DNA of 64,000 bases from Streptomyces sp. NRRL S-350 (GTDB lineage: Bacteria > Actinomycetota > Actinomycetes > Streptomycetales > Streptomycetaceae): contig NZ_JOHO01000032.1 in assembly GCF_000719705.1 (NCBI RefSeq), positions 10,689 through 74,688 of the forward strand, written 5' to 3'. This document shows positions 1 to 8,017 of this stretch, piece after piece (position 1 is the stretch's first letter; each line of letters opens with the position of its first letter). The notes beneath the pieces were generated by a model, which was not told the origin of the DNA, made no database searches, and was given only the letters and a program-made list of their open reading frames with translations. The translations under genes were made by a program, and so were the position numbers.

Positions 1-2082
1 GGACTGCGCTGGATCCTCGTCCTGATCGCCCTCGACAACCTCACCGGCAACCACCTCTCCTGGGCCCCGCACAGCTCCTGGTGGCCCGTCGCCGCCGGCC
101 TCGCCCTCCTCTACAGCGCCCCCGGCCGCACCCTGCTCGCCGCCACCGGCGCCCGCGCCCTCACCGCCGGCATCCGCCCCGGCAGCCACCCCCGCGGCGG
201 CCACGTCCACCTGCGGCTGTGGGCCGCCGAACGCTACACCGCCATGTTCGGCACCGCCGCCCTCGCCGGCACCCCCTGGGCCGTGCGCTACGCCCGCGCC
301 CTGGGCTGCCGCGTCGGCCCCGGCGTCCACCTGCACACCCTGCCCCCCGTCACCGGCCTCGCCCGCCTCGGCCCGCACAGCTCCGTCGAACCCGAAGCCG
401 ACCTCGCCGGCTGGTGGCTCGACGGCGACACCCTCCACCTCGGCCACCTCGACATCGGCGAAGGCGCCCGCATCGGCCACCGCGCCACCCTCATGCCCGG
501 CGCCCGCATCGGCGCCCGCGCCGAGATCGCCCCCGGCTCCTGCGTCACCGGCACCGTCCCGGCCGGCGAACACTGGCACGGCTCCCCGGCCCGCCCCAGC
601 ACCGAACCCCCCGCCGACTGGCCCACCGCCACCGCCCCCGCCTCCCGCGCCTGGAACCTCGCCTACGGCATCGGCTTCGCCGTCCTCGGCCTCGTCCCGG
701 TCATCTCCGCGCTGCCCGCCCTGCTCATCGTCTACCCGATGATCGACACCGACCGCACCCTCACCGACGCCCTCCTCCAACTCCTGCCCGCCACCGTCCC
801 CCTGGCCGCCCTCACCCTGCTCTGCCACGCCACCCTCATAGTGCTGCTCGTGCGGCTGCTGTCCCGGCCGCTGCGCCCCGGCTTCCACCCCGCCGACGGC
901 CGCGTCGCGTTCTGCGCCTGGGCCGTCAGCCGCCTCAGCGACACCGCCCGGCGCACCCTGTTCCCCTTCTACGCCAGCCTCTTCACCCCCGTGTGGCTGC
1001 GCCTGCTCGGTGCCCGCGTCGGCCGGCGCGTCGAAGCCTCCACCGTGCTCGCCCTGCCCGGCCTGATGCGCGTGGACGACGGCGCCTTCCTCGCCGACGA
1101 CACCCTCATCGCCCCCTACGAACTGCGCGGCGGCTGGCTCCACCTCGGCCCCGCCCGCATCGGCCGCCGCTCCTTCGTCGGCAACTCCGGCATCGTCGGC
1201 CCCGACCGCCACCTGCCCGCGGGCTCCCTCGTCGGCGTCCTGTCCGACGCCCCCGCCCACGCCCCCGAAGGCTCCTCCTGGCTGGGCCGCCCCGCCTTCG
1301 CCCTGCCCCGCATCGCCGACACCGGCACCGAAGGGCGCACCTACGACCCGCCCCGGCGCCTCATGTGGGCCCGCGCCGGCGTCGAACTCTGCCGCCTGCT
1401 GCCCGTCGTCCTGGCCGCCGTCCTCGGCGACCTCGTCCTCGCCGTCCTGCAGGAACTGCGCGACGCCTACGGGCTGGGCACCGCCCTCGCGGGCGCCGGA
1501 CTCGTCCTCATCGGCGCCGCCGTCGTCGCCTGCGCCGTCACCACCGCCGCCAAGTGGCTCCTCGTCGGGCGCTTCCGGACCGCCGAACACCCCCTGTGGT
1601 CCACCTTCGTGTGGCGCAACGAGCTCTACGACACCTTCGTCGAGGAACTCGCCATGCCCTTCGGCGGCTCCGCCCTCACCGGAACGCCCTTCCTGAACCT
1701 GTGGCTGCGCAGCCTCGGCGCCCGCATCGGGCGCGGCGTGTGGTGCGAGACCCACTGGCTGCCCGAGAGCGACCTGGTCACCGTCGAGGCCGGCGCCAGC
1801 GTCAACCGCGGCACCGTCCTGCAGACCCACCTGTTCCACGACCGCGTCATGCGCCTGGGCCCCGTCCACCTCGGCGCCGGCTCCACCACCGGGCCGCACT
1901 CCATCGTCCTGCTCAACGCCACCCTGGGCGCCGGCACCACCGTCGGCCCCGCCTCCCTCGTCATGCGCGGCGAGAACGTCCCCGGCGCCACCCGCTGGCT
2001 CGGCAACCCCGTCGCCGCGTGGAACGCCGACCCCACCCCGCCCGCCGGGCGCAGGCGGCGCCGGGCCGCGGCGGCGGCGTGA
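1..2082 (+). CDS. Pls/PosA-family non-ribosomal peptide synthetase, C-terminal part (5' end outside window)
   Basis: The frame is open from base 1, so this is the 3' end of a larger gene. About 690 residues are visible. They alternate hydrophobic membrane segments (for example residues ~225-250 and 265-290, and two more near 460-520) with three blocks of hexapeptide-like left-handed beta-helix sequence rich in GARIG and GAGTTVG motifs, ending in a segment containing VMRGENVPG and WLGNPVAAW. That arrangement is typical of the multi-membrane C-terminal region of Pls/PosA enzymes such as epsilon-poly-lysine synthetase, which joins amino acids without a thioesterase. The adenylation and carrier domains would lie upstream. 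The product cannot be inferred from this part. Stop TGA at 2080-2082. Confidence 0.8.
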   Translation, partial: GLRWILVLIALDNLTGNHLSWAPHSSWWPVAAGLALLYSAPGRTLLAATGARALTAGIRPGSHPRGGHVHLRLWAAERYTAMFGTAALAGTPWAVRYARALGCRVGPGVHLHTLPPVTGLARLGPHSSVEPEADLAGWWLDGDTLHLGHLDIGEGARIGHRATLMPGARIGARAEIAPGSCVTGTVPAGEHWHGSPARPSTEPPADWPTATAPASRAWNLAYGIGFAVLGLVPVISALPALLIVYPMIDTDRTLTDALLQLLPATVPLAALTLLCHATLIVLLVRLLSRPLRPGFHPADGRVAFCAWAVSRLSDTARRTLFPFYASLFTPVWLRLLGARVGRRVEASTVLALPGLMRVDDGAFLADDTLIAPYELRGGWLHLGPARIGRRSFVGNSGIVGPDRHLPAGSLVGVLSDAPAHAPEGSSWLGRPAFALPRIADTGTEGRTYDPPRRLMWARAGVELCRLLPVVLAAVLGDLVLAVLQELRDAYGLGTALAGAGLVLIGAAVVACAVTTAAKWLLVGRFRTAEHPLWSTFVWRNELYDTFVEELAMPFGGSALTGTPFLNLWLRSLGARIGRGVWCETHWLPESDLVTVEAGASVNRGTVLQTHLFHDRVMRLGPVHLGAGSTTGPHSIVLLNATLGAGTTVGPASLVMRGENVPGATRWLGNPVAAWNADPTPPAGRRRRRAAAAA

Positions 2083-2112
2083 CGCAGGTCACGTCCGCGC
2101 GGCGATGAGTCG

Positions 2113-2149
2113 GCGGTGCGGCCACGGTCCTACCCCGTGACCGCACCGC
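2113..2149. terminator. possible hairpin after the peptide synthetase
   Basis: Perfect 9-bp inverted arms GCGGTGCGG (2113-2121) and CCGCACCGC (2141-2149) with a 19-nt loop, directly after the synthetase stop. There is no T-tract, so it could be a terminator or part of the leader of the next gene. Confidence 0.35.
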
Positions 2150-2180
2150 TCCTTGCGCCGCACCGAGAGGAACCCCGCTC

Positions 2181-2417
2181 ATGACCGCCACCCCCGCCAA
2201 GGGCCCCGCCTCCTACTTCCCCGCCATCGAGAAGAAGTACGGCCGCCCGGTCCGGGACTGGGAGGACCTCATCCGCGCCTCGCCCCTCACCCGGCACATG
2301 GAACTCGTCACCTGGCTCAAGACCGAACACGGCCTCGGCCACGGCCACGCCAACGCCCTCGTCGCCCACACCGCGAAGCAGGGCCCCGCCCCCCGGCCCA
2401 AGATCACCGGGCAGTAG
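2181..2417 (+). CDS. DUF4287 domain-containing protein
   Basis: A 78-residue protein with the DUF4287 pattern: KGPASYFPAIEKKYGRP at the start, then WEDLIRA, HMELVTWLKTEHGLGHGHAN and a short basic tail. This small helical family is common in actinomycetes and has no established biochemical role; some members sit next to DUF5655 proteins. An AGAGGA ribosome-binding site lies 9 nt before the ATG. It is separated by only 34 nt from the FAD oxidoreductase downstream and may be cotranscribed with it. Confidence 0.85.
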   Translation: MTATPAKGPASYFPAIEKKYGRPVRDWEDLIRASPLTRHMELVTWLKTEHGLGHGHANALVAHTAKQGPAPRPKITGQ

Positions 2418-2451
2418 GCTCACCCCGCAACACGACGCGAAGGGGAGCGCG

Positions 2452-3825
2452 ATGGCGCGGGTTGCAGTGATCGGCGGAGGAATCAGCGGCCTGGCGACGG
2501 CCCTCATGCTCGGCCGGCGGGGCCACCCGGTCACGCTGTTCGAACAGGAGGCCAGGGAAGCCGGAACGGACCCGGACCGGGACTTCCACCACTGGAACCG
2601 GCCCCGCGTGCCCCAGGCCGTCCAACCCCACTCCTTCCTCGCCCCCGTACGCACCGTCCTGCGCGCCGAGGCCCCCGACGTCCACGCCGACCTGCTGGCC
2701 CGCGGAGCCCGCGAGTACCACGACTTCGACTGGTTCGGCGAACACCCGCCGCACCGGCCCGGCGACGAGGAACTCGTGACCCTGCGCACCCGCCGCATCG
2801 TGCTCGAAGCCGCCCTGGGCGCGGCCGTGCGGCGGGAACCGACCGTCGAGGTACGCCGGGGCGACCGGGTCCGCGCCCTCCTCCTCGAAGCGGGCCGCCC
2901 CGCCCGCGCCACCGGCGTACGGACCGACACCGCGACCCACCCCGCGGACCTCGTCGTCGACGCCTGCGGCCGCCGCTCACCCGTACCCGCCTGGCTGACC
3001 GCAGCCGGCTACCGCCCGCCCGTCGTCGACAGCCACCGCACCGGGATCGCCTACCTGTGCCGCTGGTACCGGCTGCGCCCCGACGGCCCGCGCGACCCCG
3101 GACGGGTCAAGCCCGGCTCCGCCGCGCCCTTCGCCCTCGCCGGCGTCTTCCCCTCCGACAACGACACCTTCGCCGTCAACCTGATCCTGTCCACCGGCGA
3201 CCCGACCCGCGGCGCCCTCACCGACCCCGCCGTGTTCGAGGCCGCCGCCCGCCGCTTCCCCGCCACCGCCGCCTGGCTGGACCTGGCCCCCGAACCGCGA
3301 TCGGCCGTCCTGGCGATGGCCGGCCTCGACAACCGCTGGACCTCCCTCGCCGACGACGACGGACCCGTCGTCACCGGCCTGGTCAACCTCGGCGACAGCC
3401 TCCTGCACACCAACCCCACCCTCGGCCACGGCGTGGCCCTCGGCCTGCGCACGGCCCAGCACCTCGCCACCCACGCCGACCGGACGGCCGCCGACCCCGC
3501 CGACTACCACGCCTGGACGGCCCAGGAGCTCCGCCCGTGGTTCGACGCCCAGGTGGCGGCCGACCGCGGCAACGAGCAACGCCTCGCCGAAGGCTCGCCC
3601 CTGACCGACCGGCGCGCCGCCGCGCTGGCCTCCTGCGCCTTCGAGGACCCCGTCGTCATGCGGGCCCGGGCCCGGGTGCGCCACCTCGTGCAGCCGCCCG
3701 CCGAGGCCTACGGCACCGAGGAAGTCGACCGCCACCTCACCGCCTGGCTCGCCGCCCGCCCCGACTTCTCCCCCCGGCACGACGGCCCCACCCGCGACCA
3801 GTGGGAAGCCCTCGTCCCGGCCTGA
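2452..3825 (+). CDS. FAD-dependent oxidoreductase / monooxygenase-like
   Basis: A 457-residue flavoprotein. The N-terminal Rossmann dinucleotide motif is VIGGGISGLATALMLGRRG (residues ~5-23) with the ribose-binding glutamate in LFEQ. A DG-type motif (DACGRRSP, ~166-173) and a GD motif (LGDSLLHTNPTLGHGVALGL, ~312-331) place it in the group A flavin monooxygenase / geranylgeranyl-reductase-like fold. The substrate is unknown. An AAGGGGAG site 5 nt upstream supports the ATG start. Length is normal for the family. Its position after a Pls/PosA-type synthetase makes a tailoring role conceivable, but that is inference. Confidence 0.8.
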   Translation: MARVAVIGGGISGLATALMLGRRGHPVTLFEQEAREAGTDPDRDFHHWNRPRVPQAVQPHSFLAPVRTVLRAEAPDVHADLLARGAREYHDFDWFGEHPPHRPGDEELVTLRTRRIVLEAALGAAVRREPTVEVRRGDRVRALLLEAGRPARATGVRTDTATHPADLVVDACGRRSPVPAWLTAAGYRPPVVDSHRTGIAYLCRWYRLRPDGPRDPGRVKPGSAAPFALAGVFPSDNDTFAVNLILSTGDPTRGALTDPAVFEAAARRFPATAAWLDLAPEPRSAVLAMAGLDNRWTSLADDDGPVVTGLVNLGDSLLHTNPTLGHGVALGLRTAQHLATHADRTAADPADYHAWTAQELRPWFDAQVAADRGNEQRLAEGSPLTDRRAAALASCAFEDPVVMRARARVRHLVQPPAEAYGTEEVDRHLTAWLAARPDFSPRHDGPTRDQWEALVPA

Positions 3826-3865
3826 GCCCGCGCCCGGGTGCCCGACGTGCGGGGCCCGGCACCGG

Positions 3866-3941
3866 GACGACCGGGGGCCGGGCCGCCGACGCCACGATCG
3901 GAGGACGACCGGGGGCCGGGCCGCCGACGCCACGATCGGAA
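3866..3941. repeat. two tandem 38-bp repeats in the gap 3826-4157
   Basis: Two adjacent near-identical 38-bp units (3866-3903 and 3904-3941, beginning GACGACCGGGGGCCGGGCCG and ending near CACGATCGGA) lie in the 332-nt gap between the FAD oxidoreductase and the next gene. The rest of the gap is GC-rich, with a less GC-rich patch near 4010-4050 that could hold the promoter of the next gene. No gene is seen. Confidence 0.75.
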
Positions 3942-4157
3942 GACGGCTGGCCCGGCCCCGGGTTCCGTACGGGCGGGGCATCGACCGCGGTGCCCGTACG
4001 ACTGCGGTCGGATCCCATTGGACAACCTCAACCGGACTCGAAGTCAAGCCCGGGCCCCCGCCCGGCCGCACCGCCCCGGCCCGGGGTAGCCTCGCTCACG
4101 GGGCGGGGCCTGCGGGACGGCACGGACGGCACGGACGAGGCGGACAGGGGCGGGCGG

Positions 4158-4757
4158 ATGACGGAGCAGCAGCGCGGCTACTGGCGGGTGTCGGACGGTT
4201 CGGCGGTCAGCGCCACCCAGGCGCACATCGTGTGGACCAGAGCGGCCTACCCGGCCCTGGTGGAGGTGGCGCGCCGCTACCACGGGGTGATCACCTACGC
4301 GGACCTGGCCGAGGCGGTGCAGGAGGCCTCCGGGGTGCGCACCCGGGTGAACCAGCGGCACTGGATCGGCAAGGTGCTGTCCCTGGTGATCCTGGAGGCG
4401 CACCGGCGCGGGGACCCGCCGCTGACGGCGCTGGTGGTGCACGCGGCCGACGGCAAGGTCGGCGTCGGCTACCAGGAGGTGCTGGCGGTGGCCGGGCAGC
4501 CGCCGGTGGCGCAGGAGATGGACCGCGAGCAGCACGCCGCCGCCGCCCGCCTGGCCTGCTACCGCCACTTCGGCGCCGACGACCTGCCCGCCGACGGCGG
4601 CACGCCCGCCCTGGCCCCGCGCCTGCGGGCGTCGGTGGCGCGCAAGGCGGTCGTCACCGCGGCGCCGCCGCGCCCGCCGGCGATCTGTCCGACCTGCTTC
4701 CTGCAGCTGCCGGCGACGCGGGTGTGCGACTCCTGCGGGGCGACCATCGCGCCGTGA
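4158..4757 (+). CDS. conserved hypothetical protein with C-terminal zinc ribbon
   Basis: A 199-residue protein of unknown function. The N-terminal ~115 residues form an alpha/beta region containing YHGVITYADLAEAVQEASG and RHWIGKVLSLVILEAHRRG, which looks like a small winged-helix-type fold. A linker follows, then a C-terminal four-cysteine zinc ribbon, CPTC (residues ~176-179) and CDSC (~190-193). I recognise the architecture as recurrent in streptomycetes but cannot give it a function; nucleic-acid binding is possible from the zinc ribbon. Upstream in-frame sequence is open back to 3057 but lies in the preceding gene and its repeat region, so ATG 4158 (GGGGCGGGCGG before it) is the sensible start. 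Confidence 0.7.
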   Translation: MTEQQRGYWRVSDGSAVSATQAHIVWTRAAYPALVEVARRYHGVITYADLAEAVQEASGVRTRVNQRHWIGKVLSLVILEAHRRGDPPLTALVVHAADGKVGVGYQEVLAVAGQPPVAQEMDREQHAAAARLACYRHFGADDLPADGGTPALAPRLRASVARKAVVTAAPPRPPAICPTCFLQLPATRVCDSCGATIAP

Positions 4758-4830
4758 GCGCCCGGCCGGCCGGCCCGTGACCGGCCAGGCCCCCGTGCCC
4801 GGCCGGCCCCCCGGGCCGCCCGGGCCGCCG

Positions 4831-5478
4831 TCACACGGCGGCCGGGGCGGCGGCGGGCAGGCGCCCGGGCATCCGCCAGCCCTCGGCGAGACGGGAGGGG
4901 GACAGCCGCCGTCCCTCGCCGAAGAACTCGCAGAACTTCATGATCAGCGGATCCCAGCCGAGCGGGTCGACGTAGTGGTCGCTGCCGGGCACGATCAGGC
5001 TCTCCTCGACGTGCGCGCGCACCACCGTCACCTCGAAGGCGGTGCAGTGGTCGTTGCCCGCCAGCGGCGTCGCCGCCTCCAGGCGGCACTCCAGCTGCAC
5101 CGGGCACTCGGCGGCGCGCGGCGCCCGCACCAGCTCGCCGGCCAGCTCCGTCATCCCGGCCGCCGCGAACTTGCGCCGCTCGTGCCGGTAGCCCTGCGCG
5201 CGCCGGTGGTCGGTGACGTGCGGGTTGGCGGTCAGCAGCGCGAGGGCGTCCACGGCGTCCACCTGCGCCGAGGACGGCAGGTTGAGCACGCACTCGCCCT
5301 CGCGCCGCAGGTTGGCGGCGGTCTGGGAGCTGTTGCCCAGGCCCAGCACGCAGGACTGCCCCAGCCACCACGCCGAGGACATCGGCGTGAGGTTGGCGCT
5401 GCCGTCCTCGTTGCGCGAGCCGATCAGCACCACCGGGGTGCCGAAGTACAGGACCTTGAGGTCGGTGACCTTGTGCAC
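4831..5478 (-). CDS. flavin reductase family protein
   Basis: A 215-residue protein with the FMN-binding split-barrel pattern of flavin reductases: VLYFGTPVVLIGSRNEDGSA near the N-terminus, NLTPMSSAWWLG, and later LNLPSSA and an ECPVQLECRLE strand. Such proteins reduce FMN/FAD or bind flavin for partner oxygenases; the partner is not evident here. I chose GTG at 5476-5478 because the conserved domain begins there and an AAGGA lies 10 nt upstream. The frame also continues to 5604, but that extension is proline-rich and lacks domain similarity. Transcribed toward the convergent zinc-ribbon gene. Confidence 0.8.
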   Translation of the reverse strand: MHKVTDLKVLYFGTPVVLIGSRNEDGSANLTPMSSAWWLGQSCVLGLGNSSQTAANLRREGECVLNLPSSAQVDAVDALALLTANPHVTDHRRAQGYRHERRKFAAAGMTELAGELVRAPRAAECPVQLECRLEAATPLAGNDHCTAFEVTVVRAHVEESLIVPGSDHYVDPLGWDPLIMKFCEFFGEGRRLSPSRLAEGWRMPGRLPAAAPAAV

Positions 5479-5604
5479 GGGATTGCCGTCCTTGGGAGGG
5501 GGAACTGCTGTCGGCCACCGACTCTGCCCCGGCCCCGCCGGGGGCGCTGGCGGTGATCGGACATCCAGTTCGCGCAGCTCCCAGCCTCCCGCGCCCCCGG
5601 CCAC

Positions 5605-5688
5605 GGGCCGTCAGTCCACCGGCCCCCGGCCCCGGGCCGTCAGTCCACCGGCCCCCGGCCCCGGGCCGTCAGTCCACCGGCCCCCGGG
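5605..5688. repeat. 29-nt unit repeated three times across the carbonic anhydrase stop codon
   Basis: Copies at 5605-5633, 5634-5662 and a nearly complete third from 5663 share the sequence starting GGGCCGTCAGTCCACCGGCC. The third copy contains the last codons and stop of the carbonic anhydrase gene, so the repeats look like tandem duplication of the gene's 3' end into the intergenic space. The unit length is not a multiple of three. Confidence 0.85.
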
Positions 5689-6328
5689 CGGCGACCCGGC
5701 GCGCCCGGCCGTCGTGCAGCCGGTAGGACAGGCCCACCACGGCCACCTTCCCCTCGGCCACCTTGGCCGCGAGCGCCTGGGACCGCTCCACCAGCAGGTC
5801 CACGGTCTGGCGGATGTGCTCGTCCACGATCGCGTCGCGGTCCTCGATGCCCGCCGCCCGCGCGGACAGCACGCTCGGGGTCACCCGCTCCACCACGTCC
5901 CGCACGAAACCGCCCGGCAACTGCCCCTGCTCCAGGGAGTCCAGCGCCGCCGCGACCGCACCGCAGGAGTCGTGCCCCAGCACCACCACCAGCGGGCAGT
6001 CCAGCACGCTCACCCCGTACTCGATGCTGCCCAGCGCCTCCGCACCGGTGACGTGCCCGGCGGTGCGCACCACGAACAGGTCGCCCAGGCCCTGGTCGAA
6101 GATGATCTCGGCGGCCAGGCGGGAGTCCGAACAGCCGAACAGCACCGCGAAGGGCCGCTGCACCGGGGCGAGCGCGGCCCGGCGCCCGGCGTCCTGGTTG
6201 GGGTGCTCGGGGCTGCCCGCGACGAACCGGGCGTTGCCCTCCATCAGCACCCGCAGCGCGTGGCCGGGGTCGGTCATCGGGTCGGGTTCGGCGGCCGGCG
6301 TGGAAGCGGATATCGGTGTGGAGATCAT
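5669..6328 (-). CDS. beta-class carbonic anhydrase
   Basis: A 219-residue cytoplasmic zinc enzyme interconverting CO2 and bicarbonate. The zinc ligands are visible: Cys66 and Asp68 in FGCSDSR and His119/Cys122 in GHDSCGAV; the Asp-Arg dyad (D68-R70) is intact. The core LFVVRTAGHV (~84-93) is typical of the beta class. The first ~17 residues are a non-conserved leader; Met18 could be an alternative start, but ATG 6328 is preceded by AGGG at suitable distance. The gene ends inside a 29-nt tandem repeat that duplicates its own 3' end. Confidence 0.93.
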   Translation of the reverse strand: MISTPISASTPAAEPDPMTDPGHALRVLMEGNARFVAGSPEHPNQDAGRRAALAPVQRPFAVLFGCSDSRLAAEIIFDQGLGDLFVVRTAGHVTGAEALGSIEYGVSVLDCPLVVVLGHDSCGAVAAALDSLEQGQLPGGFVRDVVERVTPSVLSARAAGIEDRDAIVDEHIRQTVDLLVERSQALAAKVAEGKVAVVGLSYRLHDGRARRVAARGPVD

Positions 6329-6395
6329 GCCAGCACCCTAGATCGCCCCCGGCGGCACCCGCAGCCGGGGGCCACCCGGCCGGCCGCCGCGCCGG

Positions 6396-6475
6396 CGTCG
6401 CACCGCACCGCCGCCGCACCGCACCGCACCGCCGCCGCACCGCACCGCCGTCGCACCGCCGTCGCGGAAGCGGCG
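6396..6475. repeat. CG-rich imperfect repeat in the gap upstream of the photolyase
   Basis: The 340-nt gap 6329-6668 separates the divergent carbonic anhydrase and photolyase genes. It contains an imperfect run of CACCGC, GCACC and CCGCCG units. No ORF with coding character was seen. Promoters for both genes presumably lie in this gap, but I could not identify convincing -10/-35 boxes. Confidence 0.5.
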
Positions 6476-6668
6476 CGCCACACGCCGGGCGCGCGAAACC
6501 CGGCCGTCCTTACCGGGCCGCGCACCGCCGATGTGAAAGGCTGCCAGGTGCTTTCCCGCAGGTGGGGCACCCCGGCGTGCCCGCACCGCCCGAGCCGCCG
6601 CACCACTGCCGCACCACTGCCCCCGCCGTACCGCCCGAGCCGCCCCGCCGCACCGTACGAGGCCCCCG

Positions 6669-7985
6669 ATGAGCACCGCCGTCGTCCTGTTCACCCAGGA
6701 CCTGCGCCTGCACGACAACCCCGCCCTGCACGCCGCCCGCACCGGCGCCGACCAGGTCGTCCCGCTGTTCGTCCTCGACCCCGCCGTCGAGGAGGCCGGC
6801 TTCGCCGCGCCCAACCGGCGCGCCTTCCTCGCCGACAGCCTCGCCGACCTCGACCGGGCCCTGCGCGCGGTCGGCTCCCGGCTGGTCCTGCGCCACGGCG
6901 ACCCCGCCGAGCAGACCGCCCGCCTCGCCGCCGAATGCGGCGCCCACGCCGTCCACACCGCCGCCGGCGTCTCCGCCTTCGCCACCCGCCGCGAGAACGC
7001 GCTGCGCCGCGCGCTGGGGGACAGGCTGCACCTGCACGACGGGCTCACCGTCGTCCCCGCCGGCGCCCTCACCCCGGCCGGCCGCGACCACTACGCGGTC
7101 TTCACCCCGTACCTGCGCGTCTGGCAGCAGGCCCCGCGCCGCCCCCTGCTGCCCGCCCCGCGCACCCTCACCACCCCCGACACCCTGCGCAGCGACCCGC
7201 TGCCCGCCGCCCCCGCCGCCACCTCCCCGGGCCTGCCGCCCGGCGGCGAACGCGCCGCCCGGCGCCGCCTGCGCGCCTGGGACCCCGACGACTACGACCG
7301 CCTGCACGACGACCTCGCCGCCGACGCCACCTCCCGCCTCTCGCCCTACCTGCACTTCGGCTGCCTGTCCGCCGCCGAACTCGCCCACCACGGCGCCGAC
7401 CGCGGCGGGCCCGGCGCCGACGCCCTCGTACGCCAGCTCGCCTGGCGCGACTTCCACCACCAGGTCCTGGCCGCCCGCCCCGACGCCGCCCACGCCGACT
7501 ACCGGCCCCGCGGCACCCGCTGGCACGACGACGACCAGGAACTGCAGGCCTGGCGCGAAGGCCGCACCGGCTACCCGATCGTCGACGCGGGCATGCGCCA
7601 GCTCGCCCACGAAGGCTGGATGCACAACCGCGCCCGCCTGCTCACCGCCTCCTTCCTCACCAAGACCCTGCGCCACGACTGGCGCCCCGGCGCCGCCCAC
7701 TTCCTCTCCCTGCTCGTCGACGGCGACCTCGCCAACAACCAGCTCAACTGGCAGTGGATCGCCGGCACCGGCAACGACACCCGCCCCAACCGCGTCCTCA
7801 ACCCCCTGCGCCAGGCGGAGCGCTACGACTCCGACGGCGCCTACGTCCGCCGCTGGCTGCCCGAACTCGCCCACCTCCCCGGCCGCGCCGTCCACCGCCC
7901 CTGGACCCTGGACGAACCCCTCGACTACCCGCCGCCCCTGATCGCCCCCGACGCCCTCACCGTCCGCGCGGGCGACACCGGCTGA
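6669..7985 (+). CDS. phr: deoxyribodipyrimidine photo-lyase
   Basis: A 438-residue DNA repair enzyme using light and FADH- to split cyclobutane pyrimidine dimers. The N-terminal Rossmann-like antenna domain starts VVLFTQDLRLHDNPAL. The helical FAD-binding domain shows SRLSPYLHFGCLS (~223-235), GRTGYPIVDAGMRQL and HEGWMHNRARLLTASFLTK (~315-334), and DGDLANNQLNWQWIAGTGND, all class I CPD photolyase signatures. Length is normal for the family. Which antenna pigment is bound cannot be told from sequence alone. Encoded divergently from the carbonic anhydrase; its 3' end converges on the phosphatase gene with only 32 nt between. Confidence 0.93.
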   Translation: MSTAVVLFTQDLRLHDNPALHAARTGADQVVPLFVLDPAVEEAGFAAPNRRAFLADSLADLDRALRAVGSRLVLRHGDPAEQTARLAAECGAHAVHTAAGVSAFATRRENALRRALGDRLHLHDGLTVVPAGALTPAGRDHYAVFTPYLRVWQQAPRRPLLPAPRTLTTPDTLRSDPLPAAPAATSPGLPPGGERAARRRLRAWDPDDYDRLHDDLAADATSRLSPYLHFGCLSAAELAHHGADRGGPGADALVRQLAWRDFHHQVLAARPDAAHADYRPRGTRWHDDDQELQAWREGRTGYPIVDAGMRQLAHEGWMHNRARLLTASFLTKTLRHDWRPGAAHFLSLLVDGDLANNQLNWQWIAGTGNDTRPNRVLNPLRQAERYDSDGAYVRRWLPELAHLPGRAVHRPWTLDEPLDYPPPLIAPDALTVRAGDTG

Positions 7986-8017
7986 CGGCGAAGACACCGG
8001 CCGACCGGGCACCGCCC

